From Lolium rigidum (Eukaryota; Streptophyta; Magnoliopsida; Poales; Poaceae), in assembly GCF_022539505.1 (NCBI RefSeq), contig NC_061508.1:63559754-63623753 (forward strand): DNA of 64,000 nucleotides, written 5' to 3'. Position 1 is the first letter of the stretch; every line of letters begins with the position of its first letter. The notes below the pieces were generated by a model. That model was not told the DNA's origin, did not search any database, and worked only from the letters and a program-made list of their open reading frames with translations. Of this stretch, positions 1 to 9,437 are shown piece after piece. The position numbers and the translations under genes are program-made.

Positions 1-32
1 CATGAGCATTATCTTCTCTTTGCTATCCATCT

Positions 33-1445
33 TTGCTATTCACAGGTCGTTCCTCTCGGGGTACCTCTCGGAGACGCGCAAGAGCTGATCGGTATAGTGA
101 TGAGTTCGTGTCCAACGCTCCTCGCAAGTCAACCTCATCTAGGCACAAGAACAAGGCTTCAAGGGAAAATTACAAGGCCATGGACATTATCTCTTATCAA
201 GCAATCCGTATGAAGAACTGGTATGAAGACCTCCCAAGAGATGAAGAGACAGAGGGCAGAAAATATTGGTGCATGGAGCAGGAGTTCATCTATAAAGATA
301 TCTATGAGCCCATGAGGAAAGTTCGTCTCATGCAAGCTATCGATGTGGACGTTCTGGCAGAAAACAATCACTTTGAGGATGCCATTTGGGTTGCAGGAAG
401 GTTGGGCTTGAAGGACTTGATGAAGATTCAATGTGACTATAGTCCAGAGTTGTTGAAGCAGTTCTTTGCTACGTTGGCCATCAAGACTGATGATGACCGT
501 ACTATGGAATGGATGTCTGGCTCCACTCACTGTAGTGCCCCCTTGCACCGTTTTGCTGCTATTCTTGGTATTCCTGAAGAAGGTGGCCGTCGTCTCCACG
601 GACCTCAGAGGACAGATAAGAATCAGCTGCATGATCTCTATACATCTGCTGGAAAAGTGGGAGAGTCCAAGGGGCTGCTTACCATCTATGGTCAATTGCT
701 TAGGTTCTTTCGGTCCACCATCGCTCCTAGTGGTGGTAACAATGATGCTCTCCGGGGAACTCTTGTAGACCTCATGTACCTCAGCTTTCGGTGTGCTCGT
801 GATGAGAATGAGGAACGGAGCTTCACTATTGATATCATGGACTACATCTTCCATGAGATTCGTGATGCCATGATCTCCCGGACCACCATACCTTATGCGC
901 CTTACATCCAGCTCCTCATCAACAACACTGCGGGCGTGCGTGGTGAAGACTTGAGCGGGTACTCTTATTTGAAGCACTCTGTCAAGAAGGCCTACAAGCT
1001 TAAGCCTGTCTCTTCTGTTGTACCTCCACCTGACTCCTTCATGGGTGATGCTCGTTCTAGTGGATTTGCTCCTGCTCGCCATTCTGACCTCCCTGCTATG
1101 AAGAAACAAGTGAACATGCTCAGTTGGTTTCAGCGTTACATCCTTTGCATGAACATTGAGATCCATAAGGAGAACTATGCGGCCAGCCGGGAGCGTTCTG
1201 AGATTAAGCATACTCAGGCGGTTATTATGCACAAGCTCAGTGGTGAGCAAGGACCCCCTCCTCAGCCCCCAGTTCACCCAGGTTACAGTGGGTGGCATTC
1301 TGCACAGGTTCCGTGGAGTGATCTTGATAGTTGCATTCAAAGGTCCAGCCTCACTCGCCGCTCTCCAGATGCACCTGACACTGATGAAGAAGAAGAAGAA
1401 GAAGAAGAGGCGCAAGATTCCGATTATGATGATGCCTCCGAGTGA
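33..1445 (+). CDS. Retrotransposon-borne ORF, 'putative plant transposon protein' type
   Basis: Open frame of about 470 codons lying just upstream of a polypurine tract and 3' LTR. The frame is open from base 6 (in-frame TGA at 3-5). No ATG occurs before base 180, so the true start is unknown and may lie in a splice or frameshift to the left of the window. The N-terminus is basic and Ser/Arg-rich. The middle (residues about 140-300) has the grass pattern 'RTMEWM', then 'ILGIPEEGG', then 'IAPSGGNNDALR', which I associate with the putative plant transposon / Athila-ORF1-like domain of large LTR elements. The C-terminus is acidic, with a Glu run coded by GAA repeats at 1385-1410. No CCHC zinc knuckle, protease, RT or integrase is visible, so the element is probably non-autonomous. 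The function of this domain is not known to me. The opposite-strand frame across it is a shadow. Confidence 0.65.
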   Translation: MLFTGRSSRGTSRRRARADRYSDEFVSNAPRKSTSSRHKNKASRENYKAMDIISYQAIRMKNWYEDLPRDEETEGRKYWCMEQEFIYKDIYEPMRKVRLMQAIDVDVLAENNHFEDAIWVAGRLGLKDLMKIQCDYSPELLKQFFATLAIKTDDDRTMEWMSGSTHCSAPLHRFAAILGIPEEGGRRLHGPQRTDKNQLHDLYTSAGKVGESKGLLTIYGQLLRFFRSTIAPSGGNNDALRGTLVDLMYLSFRCARDENEERSFTIDIMDYIFHEIRDAMISRTTIPYAPYIQLLINNTAGVRGEDLSGYSYLKHSVKKAYKLKPVSSVVPPPDSFMGDARSSGFAPARHSDLPAMKKQVNMLSWFQRYILCMNIEIHKENYAASRERSEIKHTQAVIMHKLSGEQGPPPQPPVHPGYSGWHSAQVPWSDLDSCIQRSSLTRRSPDAPDTDEEEEEEEEAQDSDYDDASE

Positions 1446-1979
1446 TCCCCATGGGGCGAGTAGCATCGCGCTTGTCCCCTTTTTGGCGTCTCGATGCCAA
1501 AGGGGGAGAAGCGTTCTATTAGGAACTCTCTCGGGGATTTGCATGGTTTGGGCACAAGCATATGCGTTTATCATTTCTTTATCGCTTGTGTTCCCTCTTA
1601 TTTGAACTATTTGCTTTGGTTGTGTTCCGTTTAAAACTATGTGCTATGTGGTGTGAGACATTGTTATGGTTTTCGGATTTCTATATGTTGAGATCAAGAC
1701 TATTATATCATGTGTGAAGCTATATCTCCGTATCATATATCTACACATGGGTATGAATTCTAGCATCTTATCTCAACTTCATATATGTATATGTCTCTTG
1801 TTAGAGCTCATGTTGGATACCTCTTGTGTTGAGGCACCTCAATCCTATGTGTTGTGTATTTGTATTCAAATGCAAATTACTTATATGCACACATGTAGGG
1901 GGAGTGCCTCTATGTTTTTGCCATCATGCTTGCCTCTATAGTTATTCTCTTGCAAATCCGTATATTGTCATCAAACACC
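1446..1979 (+). other. Retrotransposon 3' untranslated internal region
   Basis: Sequence between the ORF stop and the polypurine tract. It is T-rich with no coding frame that I recognise. I read it as the untranslated tail of the element's internal domain. Confidence 0.5.
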
Positions 1980-1993
1980 AAAAAGGGGGAGAT
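1980..1993 (+). promoter_or_regulatory. Polypurine tract of LTR retrotransposon
   Basis: Purine run AAAAAGGGGGAGA lies directly against the TG that opens the LTR at 1994. This is the usual position of the plus-strand primer. It fixes the orientation of the element as plus and identifies the adjacent LTR as the 3' LTR. Confidence 0.75.
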
Positions 1994-2109
1994 TGAAAGA
2001 ACATCTCTCATATTATGTTTTGTGTGTTTGATGTCAATATATGTGATGCACTAATGGTTGTTTAAGTGATACAGGAATTACATAGATACATTCGTATGTG
2101 TGTTGGATG

Positions 2110-2890
2110 CACTGTTCAAAAACTAGGCCGATTCAACGATTACTAGGCCGATTAATCGCTACTAGGAGCTTGACCGTGTCGATTACCATTAATCTCTTGT
2201 GTTAATCCTTTAGCCCGATTAATCAGTCCGAAAATCCGATTACTAGGTATTTTCCCGATTAACTACCACACTTAATCAAAAAGTTACAATATTTTCAATG
2301 CATATCGCTAATACAGGCACTACCCCTCCCCAATAAAGTAGATTTTGCGAAGCTCCCGCTTGATTGCAGCCTCCAGTAGCTTCATTTCCACTGTTGTCAA
2401 ATAGTTTCTTTCCCTCCCAGACCAGTTACTCATAGTTTCACGGACCTTAGATTACAGGAGCTCGATCACCATGAGGAGCTCGCCCAGGAACTGGAGGATG
2501 CCTTCAATAGGTTAGGTGGTTGAGGTGTAAGAGGGGTCGTACCCTGGGTAGGTGGTGGGAGAATATAAACTTCAGAGGTGAGAGGAGAAGAAGTGGAAGG
2601 AAGGAACGCGGCTTCGGCTAGTGGATCCTAATTTGCTCCTGGCCTTAAATATTAGATCATGGAGGGGAAACGTACAAGTTATTCTAAGATTTTAGGCTTT
2701 AGAGAAGTAGGGAGACATATAGAGGCTCATATACTATTATTTTTCTTATATAATATGTTTTAAGTGCTAATTTGTGTAGGTTGTACTGATTAATAGCCGA
2801 CCGATTAAATCAGTTAATCATTCGAATTCCGCTTAATCGCTACTCCCAAGCCGGCCGAGCAGTTAAAAATTACCGATTTTCTTAACATTG
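2110..2890. mobile_element. Non-autonomous hAT transposon inside the LTR
   Basis: A 781-bp insertion flanked by an exact 8-bp duplication, GTTGGATG, at 2102-2109 and 2891-2898. The ends are imperfect inverted repeats: CACTGTTCAAAAA on the left, CAATGTTAAGAAAA read inward from the right. An 8-bp target duplication with CA(N)TGTT termini is the hAT signature. The interior repeats 'ccgattaatc' motifs near both ends (subterminal repeats). There is no transposase frame, so it is a deletion derivative or MITE-like copy. Confidence 0.8.
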
Positions 2891-2940
2891 GTTGGATGTG
2901 GTCAGTTTTGTCAAAAAGGCAGTTGCAAAAATGTTCATCA

Positions 2941-3295
2941 GGCCAGATAATCCGGGCCGGATATTTCCAAAATATCCGGCCCCCAGAATTTCGGCTAAGG
3001 ACTTGAGGAAATGCAGCTCAGTATAGGGGCCGGACATTTGCCCGGATATTGTCCCGGTTTTGTACCTGAAGGCCGGATTATCCGGGGGGGGGCGGATTAT
3101 CCGGGCCGGATATTTCAAGAATATCCGGCCCCCTCGAAAATGGCTAAGGACCTGAAGATTTGCTTCTCTGACTAGGGGCCGGACATTTGGCCGGACATTG
3201 TCATGGTTTTGTACCTGGAGGCCGGATTATCCGGGGGGGGCGGATTATCCGGCCCTTACTTAGGGCGGATTATCCGGCCCCCCGAAATGCACAAC
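2941..3295. repeat. Tandem repeat with palindromic GGCCGGATATT units inside the LTR
   Basis: Two long copies (about 2941-3070 and 3071-3219) and a partial third (3220 to about 3295). Each begins 'ggccgga(t)taatccgg', carries a palindrome of GGCCGGATATT and AATATCCGGCC, then 'ggctaagga', then 'ggggccggacattt', and ends 'ggttttgtacctg'. Copy lengths of 130 and 149 bp and their sequence differ, so the duplication is old. G-runs at 3080-3090 and 3231-3241 sit at the junctions. Confidence 0.75.
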
Positions 3296-4063
3296 GGCTG
3301 GATTTTGGGGAGGGGTATTTATACTCCTCTTCTTCTTCCTTACCCCTTTGCTCAATTATTGCACAAGAAATCTGCCAAGCTTCACCTCCATTAGAGCCAC
3401 CTCAAGAAACACAAGATTTGCAAGATCTCCTTCCTCCCCCAACCAAATCTCTTGATCTTTGGAGATTCGAAGGAGAAGCCACCGATCTACATCCTCACCG
3501 AAGCGTTTTTCATTTCCCCCTCATTTGTTTGTGGATCTCATGCTAGTGTTCCTATTTGGTTCCCTAGTTGATTTGTTGTTGATGTGTTGTTGTTGATTGT
3601 TGTATTGTTACAGATTTGGGAGCCTCCAATTTGGTTGTGGATGTGTGCCCCAAGAACTTTGTAAAGGCCCGGTTTCCGCCTCGAGGAAAACCCTTAGTGG
3701 AAGTGGGCTAGGCCTTCGTGGCGTTGCTCACAGGAGATCCGAGTGAAGCCTTCGTGGCTGTTGGTTTGGCTTGCGTAGCAACCACACTCCTCCAAACGTA
3801 GACGTACCTTCTTGCAAAGGAAGGGAACTACGGGAATCATCTCCGTGTCATCGCGTGCTCCACTCTCGGTTACCTCTATCCCATTCTATCTCCTATATTG
3901 CGTAGCTATATCTTGCTTAGTTGATATCCTTGTCATATAGGTAAATTCACTTAGTTGCATATCTAGAGAATTTACCTTTGTGTCAAGCCTAAATTGAAAA
4001 AGAACTAAAAATTGGTTAGCACCTATTCACCCCCCCCTCTAGGTGCGGCATACGATCCTTTCA

Positions 4064-4861
4064 CCGTCGGCACAACTTCCCTGCAATTTTTTCCCTCCGG
4101 CCAATCCCGCCCTTTTCCCCCGCTCCTTCCCTCCCGCCCTTTTTTCCCGCCATTCTTCTCGCGCCCATTCTCTCCCGCCAAGTAGTACGTGCTGAGGTGG
4201 TAGTATAATTTGATTTGGTATTGCAAGATCATCTTATCACATTGTGACTAATGAAATCCATTATCAGTAGCCTAGTCACACGATCAAGAATGGGTCAATA
4301 TCTCTATTGGCATGTAATGTTACGAGTCATATCATACTAATTGTTAAGATTTCACAAATGATTCATTAAAAGTGTTTCATTAAAAATAATGTCAAATGCT
4401 TCATTAAAAATAGCAACCAATGTATCGCTGGATCTGTCGGATGCTTCATTAAAAAAAAGTAATTGATGAACTTAGTATGTTTATAAGTTATTTCGAGTTT
4501 TCGCTAACATAAATTCATAGGATGATACTGAACTATGAACGGTTGCATCAAAATTTATTGAAACATTTGCTCAAAATGGTTCATTTGATGTTCTATTCTG
4601 ATGATCTTTTCTATGAATGGAAGTGTTACAGATGATGTCACTGGATCAGCAAACAAGTGCTATTTGAAATTATGAATTTGTTAGAAACATTGATAGTTTT
4701 TCAAATATTGAAATATTTTACCGAAATTTAGTTATGTACCCCGCAACTATAGCATGAGATAAGAGAAACTTTTAAAAAAAAAGTGGGAAAAAAGATTTGC
4801 CACCATTCATTAAATAAGTAGAAGTGTCTTGACATGATAAAGCTCCGAACCAAAGAAAGTC
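4064..4861. other. Unassigned AT-rich sequence
   Basis: I see no coding frame or terminal-repeat element here. 4080-4180 is pyrimidine-rich (repeated 'cccgcc'). 4330-4450 repeats 'ttcattaaaaa' with small variations. This is probably decayed intergenic or transposon sequence. Confidence 0.4.
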
Positions 4862-5044
4862 CTAAGGGATTAGTCTTCGGTTATTATAAAACTCAAACAC
4901 TTCGTGCCGGGCAGTGACCCAAAGCTTCACCTCGGCTATAATGATCTCGAGGAGTATGGTACGGGGAGCGGACTTGTGGTTAAAAACTCTAGCGTTCCGC
5001 TTCTTCCGAATAGTCCAACGCACAAGCATGGTTATGGTGGCCAT
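4862..5044 (-). pseudogene. LINE ORF2 C-terminal remnant
   Basis: A 60-codon minus-strand frame with the pattern 'RKKRNARVFNHKSA' followed by 'AEVKLWVTA'. This matches the conserved C-terminal tail after the zf-RVT region of plant L1-type LINE ORF2 proteins (usual form: W-x-x-W-K-x-R-N-A-R-V-F). The RT domain, 3' tail and target duplication were not found, so this is an isolated relic. Confidence 0.6.
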
Positions 5045-5492
5045 CGCATTCCGGTTTGCAATTAAGCTTTAGTCCGGCTTATGGCAAAATTAGCTATTAC
5101 TACAGTTTCCTAAAATTGAAGCCCAGTCCGTCTTCTGCCCCTGGTGAGTGACATTTTACATTCTATACTATTGTCAGAATCGGTTATTTTCCCACTTGGC
5201 GTGGAAAGGCCAATACAATTGAGAATAAACTAGCTAGGGGTCCCTGATCAAAGAAGGCAAAGAGAAGGAGCTAAAACCTACTAAGTCACATCACTAGTTC
5301 AGTACGTATGTCCCGGGACCCGTCCACCCCAAGCATTGCCATGCCGGCCGAGGCTACGGCGGGACCAGGCTGGCTCACTCGTCCTCCTCGCACAAGGCAC
5401 AACTGCTCCCAGCTGGTGGCTGCCCTCTCGATCGCCGTGGGCGGGCGTGCATGCACGCGACCACGAGCTAGTTAGCTAGGCTTCTTCATTCA
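5045..5492. other. Unassigned, GC-rich toward the right
   Basis: No gene recognised. 5300-5470 is GC-rich with a low-copy look and may be host sequence into which the PIF element inserted. Nothing supports a function. Confidence 0.35.
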
Positions 5493-5838
5493 GGGCGCGT
5501 TTGGTTGTTTGGACCGATTTCCTGCATCACCAACGCAGCGAGATAGGAGGTATTGCTGCGAATGAGGCATGGGCCACTTTTGGCCGGTCGTTTGATAGCC
5601 TGTGAGCCTTTTGCGCGCCGGAGAAGAAACCCATGCCCCATCGTTTGGTTGCCCGTTTCTAGCCCATCTTGCACGCAGAAAAATATGAATCTGATGTTTG
5701 GTTGCTCAAATCACAAGTCCATATTCTTACCACAATTCAAATATGGTGAGATTACCATACCATGACATCTTACATACGATCAGAAATCACTCACAAGAAG
5801 AAGATCCTCACGATCACCACGATGAGAAAGACGATGTT

Positions 5839-6087
5839 TTAATCTTTCACCCGGCTGGGACGTACCTCCGGCGGTGCTCCTTGTAGAGCATGTACTTCCT
5901 CCGGCGGCAGCTGTGCTAATGGCACTGCCTCATCGATGGCATGATCTTCCTGCAGCTCCTCTTCCAGGAAGCTGAGGTACTCTTGCTGTGCCTCCTCCAA
6001 TGTTGCATATCCTCGGTAGCTGTTGTTGGAGTAGCCATTGACCTGATCTTGACAGCCTCGAACCCGCCCGCGAAACACCACATACCA
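5839..6087 (-). CDS. Viroplasmin / RNase H1 N-terminal-like exon
   Basis: A minus-strand open frame of 82 codons that begins after an AG (6089-6088) and reads WYVVFRGRVRG at its start, then 'CQDQVNGYSNNSYRGY', 'LEEAQQEYLSFL' and an acidic, Pro-rich tail. The W-Y-V-V-F-x-G-x-x-x-G ... C-x-x-Q-V-x-G-(Y/F)-x-x-x-S-Y-x-G-(Y/F) ... E-A pattern is the small nucleic-acid-binding fold found at the N-terminus of eukaryotic RNase H1 and in caulimovirus P6 (viroplasmin). No ATG starts the frame and a TAG precedes it, so this looks like a 3' exon whose first exon lies to the right, or a captured fragment. There is no RNase H catalytic domain after it. Confidence 0.55.
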   Translation of the reverse strand, partial: WYVVFRGRVRGCQDQVNGYSNNSYRGYATLEEAQQEYLSFLEEELQEDHAIDEAVPLAQLPPEEVHALQGAPPEVRPSRVKD

Positions 6088-6387
6088 CTAGCATGGCAAA
6101 AGAAGAAGTTAGCAATCACAACAATGAAGCAATTCAGACATGAGCAATAGAACAAGACAAGTGTTGACAAAAAATCTAAAACTAACAGGGGCACGCATAT
6201 CATTCCAAAAGTCAATCAGAAGTTTATCCTACACTACCGTGGTATCGTCCTACCAGCACAACAAAAGTGGGTGTCTCATCCTAACACCGCAAAGTTCACC
6301 ATCACTCTGAGGGGTTAGTATATACCACCTCATAATACTTACAAAAGGGGGCCAAATGTTTTTCATCCTAGCTACTGCCAGAATATA

Positions 6388-6434
<47 letters not shown>

Positions 6435-6435
6435 C
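6388..6435. repeat. (CAT)n microsatellite
   Basis: About 16 uninterrupted CAT/ATC triplets downstream of the Myb/SANT stop codon. His-, Ile- and Met-rich frames across it are artefacts of the repeat. Confidence 0.95.
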
Positions 6436-6479
6436 CATCTCCATGCTTGCAACCCTGATCCACCGCCTCAAGGGCACCA

Positions 6480-7382
6480 CTACTTCTTGCCGTGGTACTT
6501 GCCAAGGTAGTTCCTTAGCCAGAGGACGCGGTGTGGCTCGATCATGCCGACGTACCTGGATCCCTGGGCCTTGTGGTCGACGAGGTGGCTGAGGGCGACC
6601 ATCAAATCATCCTCGGTGAAGCCAAGCATGTCCATGACCGCATTGTACAGGTCAGGGTGCATGTCTGTGGGCTTGTTCGCCCTGATGGCCTGTGTGACCT
6701 CCTTCACAGCAACAGTTATGTTGGTGAAGGCCACCAGCTCGTCGTCGGTGAAGGCACCTCTCTTCCTCTTGCCGTCGGTCGGCTTCTCAGGCGCGTCGGC
6801 AGACTTGTCAGCATCAAGGTTGACCGTGTCGGACTCCTGGGTGTCAGCATCCTCAGGTGCAGGAGGTGGTGCAGGCGAGCCCAGGGGATCATTGGATCCC
6901 ATGGCGTACTTGCCGGTGGCGAGTCCGAAGGAGAAGATGGTGTGCATCTCGTCGTAGTTGGTGATGTGCACATTCAGGAACTCCGCGTCCTTTGGGTGAT
7001 CCTACGATACGAAGGGACAAACATGTTAGTTCTGTTCGTGGCTGATCAAGAAAGTTAGTGAGGACGACTGAGTTAGTGAGGTGCTCACCGCGACGTGCCC
7101 GCAGTAGTGCTCACCCTGAAGGACGATGCATTTGGTGTCCTCGCACCACCGAGCACCGCTTAGATCGCGGAGCCTGCTAATGGTGAGCCACCTCTGCCTC
7201 CACTTCCTCAGGTGGTTGTACACCTGAGTGGAGCAGACGGTCACACCACAGTGGTCAGCTAGGCCCTTCGCCACAGTATTGAGATGGACTTTCTTGAAGC
7301 CTTTGTCAGTTCTCACTCCGCTCTGGATCAAGCCGCACATCTTCTCCAACACGAAGCTGGACATGAATGGAAGCCATTTCAT
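6480..7382 (-). CDS. PIF/Harbinger ORF1: Myb/SANT-like DNA-binding protein (2 exons)
   Basis: Join of exon 1 (7382-7089) and exon 2 (7001-6480). Donor GTGAG follows the codons for GHVA. Acceptor TAG precedes DHPKDAEFLN, and the reading frame is kept across the 87-bp intron. Exon 1 has the Myb/SANT-like (Myb_DNA-bind_3 type) pattern: 'MKWLPFMSSFVLEKM', 'GVRTDKGFKKVHLN', 'QVYNHLRKWRQRW', 'LSGARWCED'. Exon 2 continues with 'NYDEMHTIF', 'FAMGSN'-like 'YAMGSNDPLG', a basic KRKRG stretch (nuclear signal) and the conserved C-terminus 'HRVLWLRNYLGKYH'. In this superfamily ORF1 binds DNA and/or the transposase and is needed for transposition. The start chosen is the first in-frame ATG (7382). The open frame extends to 7472 without ATG and is then closed by a TAG, so a further 5' exon is possible. 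About 271 residues from this ATG. Confidence 0.75.
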
Positions 7383-8392
7383 GGTGGCATTCCTTTCCTG
7401 CCCGGTCTTCAAGGCCCTCTCCACTTCTCTGCGGTTCTCGTTCTTCTTAGAGATGGCCAGCCTAGCCGCCACCTCTGCCGCTACCTATCAGACACCGGCA
7501 GAGGGGTGACCTTGGACTCGAACGTGGGCTGCGAATCGGGAACTTGGGAAGGGATCTGAGAGTCCACAACGCAGACAAGCGCCTGGCTAAACTCATCACA
7601 GAAAGAGTCGTACACACATCGTGGTACAACCTAAATCAGACAAGCAGTTCATTGCAACGGTGAATAGCACAAACCCTTGCAAGATCATGGCAGGTGAGCA
7701 CATTTTTGACTAACCCCTGGTTCAAGAACAAACCCTAGGCAAGATCATGGCAGTAGCATACGGAAATGTCGAATCCTAGCTAGATCATGGCAGGTGAGGA
7801 CATTTTGGACTAACCCCTGCTACAAGACCAAACCATATGCAAGATCTGACAAGTCCTAACCTAGATCTAAACATCACCGTGGTACGGGGATAAGGGATGG
7901 CTTACAGTCATGGCCGGAGGTGAAGATGCGCTGGACCAGGAGGTAGCCCAGATGTACTCGCCGCCGCCGCTGCAACCGTCGCCGACCGGAGATGCGTGCG
8001 CCTCTTACCTGCTTGCCGACGGGAGGAGGAGCTCAAAATTTGGGGGGGGGGGGGACGGTGGAGGAGGGGGTAGAAATAGGCCATGGCGAGCGGCGGGAGG
8101 TGACGGAATCCTTCCCGTCCCCCCTTTTCGCTTTTCGTCGATGCGCACCACAGCTCCCGCCATCTCCATTCTCGTCTCCACCCGTGCCCCGAAGATTCCA
8201 CTTTGCATCAGCGAGCGTAGAGATTTGCCTGCACCGCTGGAAACTGCCGAACCGGCGTTCTTCCAGGGCCTGGTCCGACACTGCTTTGAGAAACGGTTCC
8301 TGCAACAACGCGGCTCGTCCCAGGCAACCAAACGGGCTGAAAATTGCTGGCCCGATGCGAGCCAAGAGGGATACGAGCAACCAAACACGCCC

Positions 8393-8588
8393 TTACATCC
8401 ACGGTACAGCGGCATCCATTGGCATCGGCATCGGCACCGGCACGGACTCCTTCCTCTCGTCCGTTTGCTGATGATGCGAGGGGCACCCCGCTGTTAAGCG
8501 ATAGTCTGATAGATACTACTCCGCATATAGAAGATGATTTGGCGCCGTATGCGTGGAAGAAATGGGTAAAAGGGACGTGTGCGAGAAT
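8393..8588. other. Host sequence flanking the PIF element
   Basis: Short unassigned stretch with an imperfect 'ggcatc / ggcacc' hexamer repeat at 8411-8442. No coding assignment. Confidence 0.3.
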
Positions 8589-8945
8589 GGAGATCTGGTA
8601 GACAGCATCGCTCACGTACAGCAAACTGCAGTTCACTTGCCGCGCTCGGGACCCGCACCGCCCGCCTGGCCGGCCGCGTCGTTTCCCCGGCCACCAAGAG
8701 CGAGGCTGTCGCCGTGCGCTTGTCGGGCTCACCGGCGGCCCATGGCGCCCTGTCGTCCGGGAAGAAACCGCCACGGCTCCCTCGATCCGGCCGCATATAT
8801 ATGGCGTGGACGCCCACACACCGCCGTACGGGCGCGCGCCATCACAGCCACAGCCGGTAGAGATCATCCATCCCATCATCAACGAACGTCTCCCTCCCGT
8901 CGGCGTCATGGCAAGGGAATTCCCGATGGCGCCGAGCGCGTCGTG
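8589..8945 (+). repeat. Duplicated promoter-like segment, copy A (part 1)
   Basis: Closely matches 14197-14468 (shared 'gtagacagcatc', 'ggcgccctgtcgtccggga', 'ccgccacggctccctcgat', 'tctccctcccgtcggcgtc'). Copy A has a TATATAT at 8796-8802, a C/A-rich stretch typical of a leader, and an ATG at 8908 starting a 12-codon frame (MAREFPMAPSAS, then stop). It looks like the promoter and first codons of a host gene that is now dead or frameshifted. I do not recognise the protein. Confidence 0.55.
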
Positions 8946-9437
8946 ACGGCGCACCGCGTCAGGCCACTGCCGCGCGACATGGAGATCCCGCGCGTGGCTT
9001 TCCGCGCCGGTACGTGGAACCAAGAGAAGCTTCTGTTTGACTAGCTAGGTGATGCATGGGTGGTGCTACAAACCACCTATATGTAGAGGGGACTGGGACT
9101 CGAGGAGTAGCTTGTGCTTCGTTTCCTAGCGATGAGCACATTTCTGGGATTAGTGATGGGCGATCGGGCGCTACTTGCCTGCCTTGTAGCGCCGGCGTCA
9201 GATGCCAGCGACTGTCCATGCTCAGGAAGTGCTGCCATACGCAGACTGCCTGTTTTCTCACTGCAGCTGCTTGGCTACAGTATGGCTGTGCTGGCTAGAG
9301 CGGAAGCTGACAAGAGAAGACGGGCAGTGGCTCGACATGGAAGCATGTGTTCATGCCGACGGGTTGTTATCAGTCATCGATCCTGGACGATGGATCCCGA
9401 TCGAATTGTGTGTCATATTTTAGTTCAATCTCTGCAC
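8946..9437. other. Possible decayed gene body after the promoter-like segment
   Basis: GC-balanced sequence with several short open frames (for example a plus frame ending at 9423 with 'WLDMEACVHADGLLSVIDPGRW'), none of which I can assign. It may be the remains of the gene whose promoter is at 8.6-8.9 kb, or captured sequence. Confidence 0.25.

Larger units (their letters stand above)
1994..4063 (+). repeat. 3' LTR of a long-LTR retrotransposon, with a nested hAT element
   Basis: Starts TGAAAG right after the polypurine tract and ends CTTTCA, a perfect terminal inverted repeat. The gross length is 2070 bp, or about 1.28 kb after removing the hAT insertion and its duplicated target. The 3' part contains CCCCCCCCTCTAGGTGCGG just before the end, typical of long copia/SIRE-like or related grass LTRs. 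No primer-binding site follows 4063, which agrees with this being the right end of the element. The 5' LTR is outside the window, so the 5-bp duplication (CCGTC expected at 4064-4068) cannot be confirmed. Confidence 0.8.
5493..8392 (-). mobile_element. PIF/Harbinger element carrying ORF1, apparently without transposase
   Basis: A 2900-bp unit with inverted ends GGGCGCGTTTGGTTG on the left and CAACCAAACACGCCC on the right (one mismatch). The flanking trinucleotides are TCA (5490-5492) and TTA (8393-8395), an imperfect TTA-type duplication. The motif 'cgtttggttgcc' recurs inside both ends. GGGC-GTTTGG ends with a 3-bp TWA target are typical of PIF/Harbinger and Tourist. It holds a Myb/SANT-like ORF1 and a viroplasmin-like exon, both on the minus strand. 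I could not find a DDE transposase frame, so it is probably mobilised in trans. 8041-8054 is a G homopolymer. Confidence 0.75.

Noticed and set aside
159..1574. 471-codon minus-strand open frame opposite the first ORF
   Set aside because: It mirrors the plus-strand transposon-domain frame, which has the recognisable motifs. The minus translation has none.
6250..6592. Met- or Ile-rich frames around 6.4 kb
   Set aside because: Translations of the CAT microsatellite.
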